A stretch of DNA of 21,975 nt from an uncultured Ruminococcus sp. GTDB taxonomy: Bacteria; Bacillota; Clostridia; Lachnospirales; Lachnospiraceae. Both the position numbers and the translations under genes were made by a program. The stretch is taken from assembly GCA_900541505.1 (NCBI GenBank), contig UQKK01000050.1, positions 1 through 21,975 of the forward strand, in the 5' to 3' direction. Below the pieces are notes generated by a model. The model was not told where the DNA came from and made no database searches. It worked only from the letters and a program-made list of their open reading frames with translations. Of the stretch, positions 15,122 through 21,975 are shown piece after piece; positions within the stretch are counted from its first letter, which is position 1, and every line of letters starts with the position of its first letter.

Positions 15122-15979
15122 AACAAGACTCACAGCGGTTTTGTCCACTTGTTGCTGGCGGACTATCCCGCTGTTTTTTGTATAAATCCGTGTTATATTC
15201 AGACTGCTGTGTCCCAGTAAATCCGCCAGTCCGGTAATATCCCCTGTTTTCGCATAAAATGTTCTCGCAAACAGGTGTCTCAAATTATGGGGAAACACTT
15301 TATTTCCCTCTATCCCGGCAGCTTTCGCTATTTTTTTCATTTCAGTCCATATGTTGCTCCTGTCCTTTGGCTTTCCGCTCTTCGTGACAAAAACGCTGCC
15401 CTTTAAAATTTTCCGACTTTTTATATAGAAAAGGAGCTTTTTCCGCAGTTTCTCCGGGAGGAAAATCACACGTATCTTTCCTTTATTATTGACCTGGATT
15501 CTTCCTTTCTGCACCCCTTCTGCCGTTATATAGCGAAGCTCGCTCACACGAATACCTGTAGCACAAATGGTCTCCATAAGGAGCGCCAAGCTGCCTTTTT
15601 TCTTCTCTCGCGCTGTCTTTACAAGACAACGGTATTCTCTTTTACTTAATTCTCTGCTCTCCTCCGTAAAAAAATGAGACTGCACCTTGATTCTCTTCAC
15701 CTTTAGGCTCCCCATTCCCAGGAAGTCCAGATACTGATTCAGAGCGACAAGCATAGAGTTTGCGCTGGATACCGCGTAATTGTCCATAAGCCATGTCTTA
15801 TACTCCAGTATCTTTTCCTTTGTCACAATTTTATCCCCCGCCAAAAACCCGGAAAATGTATGAATATCTGTCATATACTTTTTTATCGTAGCTGTTGAAT
15901 TTTCTCTTTCTGACAGATATACCTGAAATATACCTAAATCCTGTTCTATAAAATCAAATTCTTTTCTCAGCAGTTCCAT
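15113..15979 (-). CDS. Tyrosine site-specific recombinase (probable invertase of the pilus switch)
   Basis: A 288-residue integrase-family recombinase of the small XerC/D- or invertase-like size. It has an N-terminal SAM-like core-binding domain (about 11-90), then the catalytic domain with Arg144 (ATGIRVSEL), Lys166 (NNKGK), His231-x-x-Arg234 (HNLRH), His257 (LLGHSS) and the nucleophile Tyr266 (RIYTK), all present. Such enzymes exchange strands through a 3'-phosphotyrosine bond. AAAGGAGGT lies about 8 nt before the ATG. Its stop codon is within the right inverted repeat of the pilus promoter segment, so it is almost surely the enzyme for that inversion. No excisionase or phage genes are near, which argues against a prophage integrase. 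Confidence 0.93.
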   Translation of the reverse strand: MELLRKEFDFIEQDLGIFQVYLSERENSTATIKKYMTDIHTFSGFLAGDKIVTKEKILEYKTWLMDNYAVSSANSMLVALNQYLDFLGMGSLKVKRIKVQSHFFTEESRELSKREYRCLVKTAREKKKGSLALLMETICATGIRVSELRYITAEGVQKGRIQVNNKGKIRVIFLPEKLRKKLLFYIKSRKILKGSVFVTKSGKPKDRSNIWTEMKKIAKAAGIEGNKVFPHNLRHLFARTFYAKTGDITGLADLLGHSSLNITRIYTKNSGIVRQQQVDKTAVSLVTT

Positions 15980-16141
15980 TTTCTGTACCTCCTTTAATGT
16001 TTCTAAATATAGTGTCCATAATTTTGTCTTTCTATGTTTTACAGCTTAAAACCGCTTTGGCACACAGGGAACAGAACCTAAACACAGGAAATCTTTCAAA
16101 ATTTAGAAAGATAAAATTATAAACATCATAGAAAACGCAAA
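15980..16141. other. Recombinase upstream region
   Basis: Gene-free leader of the recombinase. A TATATT lies about 30 nt upstream of the ATG without a clear -35 partner, suggesting weak or activated expression. A 7-bp palindrome ATCTTTC/GAAAGAT (16091-16097 and 16106-16112, 8-nt loop) may be an operator. Nothing else is recognised. Confidence 0.35.
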
Positions 16142-16178
16142 AAAAGACGTCAATCCTTTTTATGAATCAACGTCTTTT
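16142..16178 (-). terminator. Intrinsic terminator of the PTS/transketolase operon
   Basis: AAAAGACGT (16142-16150) pairs with ACGTCTTTT (16170-16178); on the minus strand the stem runs into a seven-T tract. It lies about 60 nt after the last transketolase gene and insulates the recombinase from that operon. Confidence 0.82.
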
Positions 16179-16237
16179 CTCTCACTATCATTTCGACAAC
16201 CGCCGTCTTCTCTGCCAAGAGGCACATCTGCCTGAAA

Positions 16238-17167
16238 CTATGATATTTCCAGTTTATTCAGCACATTTTCTACAGACAGCCCGTACTTCTCTTTGACTGC
16301 CTTAAGCGCGCCAGACTCTGTAAAGGTATCCTCCACGCCGACCCGTTTGAGAGGGGCATGGGACGGCATATCGCTGACCGTCTCCGCCACAATGCTGCCA
16401 AGTCCTCCCAGCACGGAATGATTTTCCAGTGTGATAAGTGTCTTCACCTCTTTAGCAAGTCTGCGGATACACGCTTCGTCCACAGGCTTAAGGGAAAAGA
16501 TATTTACCAGTTTTCCTTTCTTCCCTTTTTCTTTGCATGCTTCAAAACTGCGCATCGCCAAATCAGCGGTGGACCCCTCATAAATCATGGCAAAATCATT
16601 TCCCAGGTCTTCTGTTACGACTGCCTTTCCCATCTGCACCTTTTCCTTTGCCGCAATGTTGGGTACACTGTCCCTGGCGCAGCGAATATACACCGGTCCC
16701 TCATAATCAAGGGCAATCTGCACTGCCTGGCGCAGTTCATCGGGATTGGAAGGTGAGAGTACTTTAAGGTTCGGCAGCACGCGCATAAGCGCAATGTCTT
16801 CGTTGGCATGGTGGGTCGCCCCGTCATAGCTGCCGTCCATCCCCGGATGGGTGGCAATCATCTTTACATTTAGGTTTGCGTAGCAAATCTGCCGAAGCTG
16901 TGTCCAGCATGTTCCAGACACAAAGATTGCGAAATTCACATAAAAAGGAATCTTGCCCTCCGCTGCCATACCTGCCGCGGCTGCCATGGCATTCTGCTCC
17001 GCGATTCCGGATTCGAAGAAGCGCTCCGGAAAGGCTTCCTCAAATTTATTGGTGGTGGTAGACTTCGCCAAATCACTGTCCAATACATAGATATCCGGAT
17101 TTTCGTTTCCCGCCTCCACCAGCACATCCCCCACCAGTTCGCGCAGTGTAATCAAATCATACCCCAT
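16238..17167 (-). CDS. Transketolase, C-terminal subunit
   Basis: A 309-residue half-transketolase: pyrimidine-binding domain with FFESGIAEQNAMAAAAGMA (Glu57 is the probable ThDP-activating acid), HPGMDGSYDGATHHANEDIALMR, then the C-terminal domain from about residue 185. With its partner it moves two-carbon units between sugar phosphates, using thiamine diphosphate. The start at 17167 follows AGGAGGTG by 9 nt and overlaps the stop of the N-terminal subunit gene by 11 nt, a sign of coupled synthesis of the two chains. A longer frame to 17191 has no advantage. Split transketolases beside ascorbate-type PTS genes usually serve catabolism of an imported pentose-like or acid sugar. Confidence 0.93.
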   Translation of the reverse strand: MGYDLITLRELVGDVLVEAGNENPDIYVLDSDLAKSTTTNKFEEAFPERFFESGIAEQNAMAAAAGMAAEGKIPFYVNFAIFVSGTCWTQLRQICYANLNVKMIATHPGMDGSYDGATHHANEDIALMRVLPNLKVLSPSNPDELRQAVQIALDYEGPVYIRCARDSVPNIAAKEKVQMGKAVVTEDLGNDFAMIYEGSTADLAMRSFEACKEKGKKGKLVNIFSLKPVDEACIRRLAKEVKTLITLENHSVLGGLGSIVAETVSDMPSHAPLKRVGVEDTFTESGALKAVKEKYGLSVENVLNKLEIS

Positions 17168-17984
17168 GGAGCAGCACCTCCTCTCTGGCATTTAAGTCTT
17201 TCATGGCAATCTCGTATTCTTCATCGGTCAGACCGCTGGAATGCCATTTCGGTACATTTTCCATGAAGCTTACGCCTTTCCCCTTTACCGTATTGGCAAT
17301 GATGAGGGTCGGCATCTCTTTTGTGGCTTTTGCCTCCGCGATTGCCGCGAGTATCTGCTCCATATCATGCCCGTCTATCTCGATAACATGATAGTTGAAG
17401 GCTTTCATCTTGTCCTTCAGAGGCTCCAGATTGATGACCTCATTGGTAGGATGTCCGGAGGACAACTTGTTATAGTCGATGATATACACGAGGTTGTCCA
17501 GTTTATAGTGAGCGGCAGCCATAAGCGCCTCCCACATCTGTCCTTCCTGCATCTCCCCGTCTCCCGCCACGGCGTAGACGCTGTGAGGGTCCCCTTCCCG
17601 CTTTTTTACGACAGCCATGCCAAGAGCTGTGGAAAAGCCCTGCCCCAAAAGCCCTGTGGTTGCGTCCACCTCCGGGATATCCCGTGTAAAAGGATGTCCC
17701 TGGAGGCGGGAATTGACCTGCCGGAATGTAGGAAACAGGCTCTCGTCTATGATGCCTTTTTCCGCCAGCTCCGCATAGATTGCCGGCACCGCGTGTCCTT
17801 TGGAGAGAACGACCCTCGTCCTTTTCTTTTCTGTAAAGTCTACTTCATTTTCATAAATCGCTGTCAGCAAATCAATGACCGAGAGCGCTCCGCCCACATG
17901 CCCCACACCAGCGCGGTACACCATTTCCACGATGCGCTTGCGGTTATGATTTGCAATGAGCTCCAACTGCTTTGCTTCTTTCAT
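17157..17984 (-). CDS. Transketolase, N-terminal subunit
   Basis: A 275-residue subunit holding the diphosphate-binding half: GVGHVGGALS (His29), VVLSKGHA (His64), GHP (His97) and the ThDP/metal motif GDGEMQEGQMWEA ending in IIDYN (141-172). It pairs with the next gene to make a complete transketolase. The longest frame opens at a TTG (17999), but GGAGG sits across that codon and 8 nt before the ATG at 17984, so the ATG is the start. The PTS EIIC gene ends 27 nt upstream, in the same operon. Confidence 0.94.
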   Translation of the reverse strand: MKEAKQLELIANHNRKRIVEMVYRAGVGHVGGALSVIDLLTAIYENEVDFTEKKRTRVVLSKGHAVPAIYAELAEKGIIDESLFPTFRQVNSRLQGHPFTRDIPEVDATTGLLGQGFSTALGMAVVKKREGDPHSVYAVAGDGEMQEGQMWEALMAAAHYKLDNLVYIIDYNKLSSGHPTNEVINLEPLKDKMKAFNYHVIEIDGHDMEQILAAIAEAKATKEMPTLIIANTVKGKGVSFMENVPKWHSSGLTDEEYEIAMKDLNAREEVLLHGV

Positions 17985-18011
17985 GCTGTTTTCCTCCAAT
18001 ACCGGCTCATC

Positions 18012-19283
18012 TTACCACTTGCCAAGTATCTTTCCGATAAAGTTAAAGATAATACCAATCAGGTTGAAGTCCGTTTCCGGGAAACTGGTTCCGGAAAGTC
18101 CCACGCTCTGCATGATGGGATAGATGATTGCGGGTCCTACGGAAATCAGCACACCTGTCACGAACGCACCGAGCACACAGCCTTTCCAGCCGCCGCGGGC
18201 ATTTCCGAACACACCTGCCGTGGCACCGATAAAGAAAAACGGAATCGCCACCGGTATCATAACCGTTGTCTTCATAGCAGCCATGACGAACATACAAATC
18301 AGACCTGCCGCATAAGCAGAAATGAATCCCAAAACCGTCGCTGTCGGCGCATATGGGAATACAACCGGGCAATCCAATGCCGGTTTTGCTCCCGGAATGA
18401 ATCTCTCAGAGATACCTACAAACGCAGGAACCAATTCACCGAGGAAGAGGCGTACACCTGTGATGATGACGTACAGACCGCCCGTAAAGGTAAGTGTCTG
18501 AATCAGCGGGAATACAAGCCAGTGCGTTCCTGCGGAAATCTCCTCTACTGCCGCTCTTCCTGCCACGACTGCCGCGATATAGTAGATAATACCAATGGAT
18601 AAAGATACCGATACAATGTAGTCTTTGAACATTGTAAGCCATCCCGGAAGTTTGATGTTTTCTGTGCTGTCTTTCGGGTCGCCTACCTTGCTTCCCAGCC
18701 ATCCGGAAAATGCATAGGCGAGTGTACAATAGTGACCAATCGCAATTTCATCGCTTCCTGTCACCGCATTCATAGATTTCTGAGCGATAGCCGGATACAG
18801 TGCTGCCGCAAATCCGTGGATTACAGAACCTATCAAAATTGCCGCCACATCCGACAGTCCCAGCGCTTTTAACAAAATGGCCAGCAGAGCGGATAAGAAC
18901 AAGCTGTGTCCGCCTGTCAGGAAAATATACTTAAATTTCGTCAGTCTCGCGATAACAAGGTTGCACAAAAAGCCGCCCACCATAATGAGCGCGATAACCA
19001 TTGGGAACAATGTCTGCGCCTGCGCGGTGATTGCCTCGGAAATCGGTGTGACACCTTCCAGACCGAACGCAGTCACAAAGAGTGACTGGAATCCGTTCAG
19101 CGCGCCCTGCGCTGCGGAGGAACCTATCCCGAAAATCAAAAATCCCACGATGGTCTTAATTGTTCCGGAGATTACCTTGTCTGCGGATTTTTTCTGAATC
19201 AGGAGTCCTACCATTGCCAGAAGACCAATCAGCAGAGACGCCTGTCCCAAAATATCGTAAACTACAAACTGCAATACTGCCAT
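18012..19283 (-). CDS. PTS EIIC, ascorbate-type (UlaA/SgaT family)
   Basis: A 423-residue membrane permease with about 10-11 hydrophobic segments. It has the UlaA-family order: an N-terminal VYDILGQASLLIGLLAMVGLL helix, GTIKTIVGFLIFGIGSSAAQGAL, FKYIFLTGGHSLFLSALLA, and GYCTLAY-like GHYCTLAYAFSGWLGSKVGDP. Such permeases take up L-ascorbate or related sugars with phosphorylation by EIIB. Transketolase as the next genes suggests a substrate ending in pentose phosphates; whether it is ascorbate is not shown, because no UlaD/E/F or UlaG homologue lies here. AAGGGGGAC precedes the ATG by 6 nt. A 10-bp direct repeat, TTTCGATTCT twice (19304-19323), lies in its leader. Confidence 0.92.
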   Translation of the reverse strand: MAVLQFVVYDILGQASLLIGLLAMVGLLIQKKSADKVISGTIKTIVGFLIFGIGSSAAQGALNGFQSLFVTAFGLEGVTPISEAITAQAQTLFPMVIALIMVGGFLCNLVIARLTKFKYIFLTGGHSLFLSALLAILLKALGLSDVAAILIGSVIHGFAAALYPAIAQKSMNAVTGSDEIAIGHYCTLAYAFSGWLGSKVGDPKDSTENIKLPGWLTMFKDYIVSVSLSIGIIYYIAAVVAGRAAVEEISAGTHWLVFPLIQTLTFTGGLYVIITGVRLFLGELVPAFVGISERFIPGAKPALDCPVVFPYAPTATVLGFISAYAAGLICMFVMAAMKTTVMIPVAIPFFFIGATAGVFGNARGGWKGCVLGAFVTGVLISVGPAIIYPIMQSVGLSGTSFPETDFNLIGIIFNFIGKILGKW

Positions 19284-19342
19284 ATTTGTGTCCCCCTTTT
19301 TTCTTTCGATTCTTTTCGATTCTTATTGTTGTTTTCTCATAC

Positions 19343-19630
19343 CTATTCTGCCTGTGCAAAATATTTGTCTAGTTCCTGCTCCATAAACTCGGTATCGGTG
19401 ATATCTTTCACGCCGATAACATAAGCGCTGGAACCTTTGAACTCATCAATCAGGTCTTCCATAGTGATGATGATATCCACGTTCTGCTGTCCCGCGAATC
19501 CGCTGAATGCGTCATGTGTCACATCCATGGGATATCCCTTTTTGTCAATCAGCTTCTCCACTTTGATTTTCAGCATCATGGAACTTCCCATCCCAGTCCT
19601 GCACATAATCAGGCACTTCTTTGTATTCAT
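19343..19630 (-). CDS. PTS EIIB, ascorbate/lactose-type (UlaB-like)
   Basis: A 95-residue phosphocarrier with the P-loop KKCLIMCRTGMGSSMM; Cys10 is the probable phosphorylated residue. Length and fold match UlaB/SgaB. It takes phosphate from an EIIA and passes it to the sugar carried by EIIC. AAGGAGGG is about 7 nt from the ATG. It sits 59 nt ahead of EIIC and 44 nt after the regulator. No separate EIIA gene is in the operon. Confidence 0.92.
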   Translation of the reverse strand: MNTKKCLIMCRTGMGSSMMLKIKVEKLIDKKGYPMDVTHDAFSGFAGQQNVDIIITMEDLIDEFKGSSAYVIGVKDITDTEFMEQELDKYFAQAE

Positions 19631-19674
19631 GTTTCTCCCTCCTTTCCGTCATCCCAAATGTTTCCGGCAGCGCC

Positions 19675-21768
19675 TTACTGCATGCTGCTTTCATTGGATT
19701 TGATATATTCGATAACATCTGACGGCGTTTCTGCTTTGTCCAGAACAGACATAAATTCCTCCCTGTCCAGAAATTCTGCCAAATCCTGGAGCGCCCCCAG
19801 ATGTGAATCCGAATCGATGGTTGCCAGCATAAAAATGTATTTCACCGGGTCATTCGATTTGTTGCCGAAATTCACCGGTTCTGCGAGTCTCACAAAGCAC
19901 ATGGAAGTGTGGAGTACGCCGACTTTATTCGTGGCGTGCGGCAGAGCCACCCCTTTCGCAATCACGATATACGGACCTGCCTCTGTCACATTATCTATCA
20001 CCGCCTGTACGTAATCTTCTGTGATGTCTCCTTTCCGAATCAGAACTTCCCCTGATTTTTTCACAGAATCTTTCCAGTCTGTACAGGTGATATCCAATCG
20101 GATGCTTTCCTCATTCAGTAGTTCGCTTAACATGTATCTTTGTTCTCCTTTCTCAGTTTTTCTATTTTGGGCGAGTATGCGAAGCTTATCTATCAGCATG
20201 TCCTCCTGCTCCCTGCCCGCATAATTCTGGAGCAAATATTCCAGTTGTACCGCGGTCTCACTCACTTCCGCGCTGTTCCAGACAGGCTTTTCAATATCAA
20301 ATCCCAAATCCAGCAGTTTCTTACTGATTCTGACGATATCATCCCTCCGAAGCAGCGGGCTTACCCTCACATGGCTGCGCCCTTTGATTGGCACGGTACT
20401 GATGATTAAATCACACTCCTGCTTTTTCAGAAAATGCTCCAGGCGGTGTTCCGCCACTGTACCTACGATATTCAGCCGGAGGCTGCGCCTGAGTCCCGCT
20501 GTCACTAACTCCGCCGTCCCGCTTCCTGTAGCGCACACGACCACCACATCTGCCAGTCGGTTGGCATTTTGCTGCCTTCGATAGATAGCAGTAGCAAAAT
20601 GCAGCAGAATATAGGCAATCTCATCCTCGCTCTCCACAATGATATCGGAGTCTAATTCTTCTTTTAGCACTCTCCCGATGATTTCATATAGCTGCGGATA
20701 ACTGTTGATGAGCTCCTCCTTTATGGGATTTTCCAAAAGCATCCCCGACTTTTTTCTGTACACACATACATTGATGTGCTGCAGCAGACTCTCATACAGC
20801 CGGTCATCTCCGGTCAGATCATATCCCGCTTGCCGCCCTACTGCGGAAATCATGCGGATGCAGTAATATTCCAGGGTCACATCTCCGCTGTTTTCCTCAC
20901 GGATGGCAGCGCTTGACTTGGCTCCGATATGCAGAGCCACATAGTGGATTTCCGCATCCGGAAGCTGAATCTGAAAAACCTCATTGATACGCCGTACGAT
21001 TTCCAACGCCATCTGATACTGGATGCTGTCCTGTTTCGGCTCCATTTGCCAGGAAAGGTTGCCATAGCCATTGGTACGGAACCGCTCTATAGACAGAGCA
21101 ATATGTACTGCCAGAGCCTCATATGCCACATCGGACAGGAAGGTGGAGAAATGCTCCTCAACCTCCATAAGGATTTCCTTTATCCTGTCCAAATCCTTTT
21201 CTTCAAACCACTGGGAATATGCGGATTCTTTATGTTCTTCGTCTTTGGACTTCAGCGCTGTCAAATCCCGGATAATCTTTGCCATATACTGCCGTCTCTC
21301 AATCTCATCCGCCTCGATGTACAGCCCTTTTCCCCGGCTGCTCTGAAACCGGATATGATTGTTCCTGCAGTATGCTTTCACTGCCGAGATGTCCTTATTC
21401 ACCGTTGCCCTGCTCACGAAATATTTATCCGCCAGATTCTGTATGGTGTTGAACTCACTGCTCCAGCATAAATCAAAGAGTATCAGCAGCATCCTCTCCT
21501 CCCCGGTCAGCCTGTCCGTATAAAAATCTCTTCCGCTGATTTCTGTGATATGTACAAGCTTTTTCTGCAGCTTATCATCTACATAAGCCACCTTGTTCCT
21601 GACGCCGATACACTCTGTGCCTGTCTCCTCCCTCAGATATTCGTTGAGGATTTGAATATCATAACGCACGGTCCTTAAATTGATGGAAAACAACTCTGCA
21701 ACCTTCTCCATATCCATCCTGCCGTCGTCTGAGAGCATTTTCAGTTCATACTTCTGTCTGATGTTCAT
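19675..21768 (-). CDS. PRD-containing transcription activator with EIIB-like and EIIA domains (BglG/MtlR/UlaR-like)
   Basis: A 697-residue regulator. In order: winged helix (about 1-65, ELFSINLRTVRYDIQIL), a second helix-turn-helix (about 90-150, LADKYFVSRATVNKDI), PRD1 (about 190-292; His222, His280), PRD2 (about 300-400; His331, His390), an EIIB-like domain with Cys412 (VVCATGSGTAE) and a mannitol/fructose-type EIIA domain (about 546-694) with active-site His611 (GVALPHAT) and His656 (SHLGAL). Two DNA-binding domains, not an RNA-binding CAT domain, mark it as an activator rather than an antiterminator. PTS phosphorylation of PRD, EIIB and EIIA sites reports sugar flux. AAAGGGGG precedes the ATG. 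As first gene of the operon, it probably controls its own transcription; its EIIA may also supply EIIB. Confidence 0.92.
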   Translation of the reverse strand: MNIRQKYELKMLSDDGRMDMEKVAELFSINLRTVRYDIQILNEYLREETGTECIGVRNKVAYVDDKLQKKLVHITEISGRDFYTDRLTGEERMLLILFDLCWSSEFNTIQNLADKYFVSRATVNKDISAVKAYCRNNHIRFQSSRGKGLYIEADEIERRQYMAKIIRDLTALKSKDEEHKESAYSQWFEEKDLDRIKEILMEVEEHFSTFLSDVAYEALAVHIALSIERFRTNGYGNLSWQMEPKQDSIQYQMALEIVRRINEVFQIQLPDAEIHYVALHIGAKSSAAIREENSGDVTLEYYCIRMISAVGRQAGYDLTGDDRLYESLLQHINVCVYRKKSGMLLENPIKEELINSYPQLYEIIGRVLKEELDSDIIVESEDEIAYILLHFATAIYRRQQNANRLADVVVVCATGSGTAELVTAGLRRSLRLNIVGTVAEHRLEHFLKKQECDLIISTVPIKGRSHVRVSPLLRRDDIVRISKKLLDLGFDIEKPVWNSAEVSETAVQLEYLLQNYAGREQEDMLIDKLRILAQNRKTEKGEQRYMLSELLNEESIRLDITCTDWKDSVKKSGEVLIRKGDITEDYVQAVIDNVTEAGPYIVIAKGVALPHATNKVGVLHTSMCFVRLAEPVNFGNKSNDPVKYIFMLATIDSDSHLGALQDLAEFLDREEFMSVLDKAETPSDVIEYIKSNESSMQ

Positions 21769-21840
21769 ACGTCGCCCCCTTTCTGTACTGCTGCCTGAAC
21801 GAAAGGGAAGAACACTTGGTATTCTCTTTTCCCTGCTTTC

Positions 21841-21869
21841 ATTATCTCCGCGCCCATGTTTTTATTCAA
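21841..21869 (-). promoter_or_regulatory. Candidate promoter of the PRD-regulator/PTS operon
   Basis: On the minus strand TTGAAT (21869-21864), 17 bp, GATAAT (21846-21841). The -10 differs from consensus by one base and the -35 by two. The start would lie about 65 nt before the regulator ATG, with room for an activator upstream. Confidence 0.5.
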
Positions 21870-21920
21870 GTTCAACAATTTTCACTCACCTCTTGGCATT
21901 TTTTATACTATATTGCACAT

Positions 21921-21975
21921 AGTCGCCCCCACCCGTAAAACGGGTGGCTCGGGACGCGGGCTCTAAGCCCGCCCT
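21921..21975. mobile_element. Possible IS200/IS605-type element end (partial)
   Basis: Two GC-rich stem-loops in an otherwise AT-rich spacer: CCACCCG/CGGGTGG with loop TAAAA (21929-21947) and GCGGGCT/AGCCCGC with loop CTA (21956-21972). The abrupt change in composition after 21920 and the paired subterminal hairpins are typical of the ends of IS200/IS605 elements, which lack terminal inverted repeats. The element would continue beyond the window; no transposase is visible. A regulatory RNA or terminator pair is the alternative. Confidence 0.4.

Noticed and set aside
15113..15979. Recombinase as a prophage or integrative-element integrase
   Set aside because: No phage, conjugation or excisionase genes and no tRNA attachment site are present, while the inverted repeats and promoter directly beside it explain it better as an invertase.
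17241..18602. 453-codon + strand frame opposite EIIC and transketolase
   Set aside because: It is a codon-bias shadow of two well-identified minus-strand genes; it is Cys/His/Arg-rich with no domain, and no ribosome site or promoter.
19304..19323. TTTCGATTCT tandem repeat as an operator
   Set aside because: Two copies in a pyrimidine-rich stretch between EIIB and EIIC are more likely slippage; there is no promoter there for a regulator to act on.
1..21975. CRISPR arrays, tRNA or rRNA genes
   Set aside because: No regularly spaced repeats of CRISPR type and no cloverleaf or rRNA sequence were seen on either strand; the only tandem repeats are the short ones reported.

Overview
The window looks like chromosomal DNA of a low-to-moderate GC Gram-positive gut anaerobe, most likely a Clostridia/Lachnospiraceae-type Bacillota. 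The signs are strong AGGAGG ribosome sites, an LPXTG-like pilus operon with its own class B sortase, an Rpn/PDDEXK nuclease of the type common in Lachnospiraceae, a DegV protein, a split transketolase with an ascorbate-type PTS, and an FldA/HadA-like CoA-transferase. The genus cannot be fixed from the sequence alone.

Layout. (1) 1-80: three tandem hairpins, possibly the right end of an IS200/IS605-type element. (2) 104-982: degV (+), closed by a strong bidirectional terminator. (3) 1065-6809 (-): a metabolic unit of two SLC13/DASS anion carriers, a thiolase, a family III CoA-transferase and an ABM-fold monooxygenase, divergent from a TetR regulator (7119-7703, +). (4) 7756-8646 (-): Rpn-family nuclease. 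(5) 8647-9065: gene-free, with three hairpins. (6) 9066-14781 (-): pilus operon in the order VWA tip adhesin, major pilin, class B sortase, SipA-like signal-peptidase homologue, minor (basal?) pilin. (7) 14836-15121: a short invertible promoter segment. (8) 15113-15979 (-): tyrosine recombinase. (9) 16238-21768 (-): PTS/transketolase operon led by a PRD regulator that carries EIIB-like and EIIA domains. (10) The right edge holds two more hairpins like the end of an IS200/IS605-type element.

The central discovery is a phase-variation switch. Two identical 25-bp sites in inverted orientation flank about 236 bp directly upstream of the pilus operon. Inside lies a perfect consensus sigma-A promoter (TTGACA, 17 bp, TATAAT) that in this assembly points away from the pilus genes, so the operon appears OFF. 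The adjacent tyrosine recombinase ends inside one of the sites. In the OFF orientation the promoter runs antisense into the recombinase gene; after inversion it would drive the pilus operon with a leader of roughly 105 nt. The pilus proteins are themselves unusual: the signal-peptidase homologue has Asp and Arg where the Ser/Lys dyad should be, as in the streptococcal pilus chaperone SipA, and the minor pilin has Gln in place of both the isopeptide Lys and the catalytic Glu.

The metabolic unit at 1065-6809 plausibly imports an organic anion, activates it as a CoA thioester and cleaves it thiolytically; the substrate is not evident.
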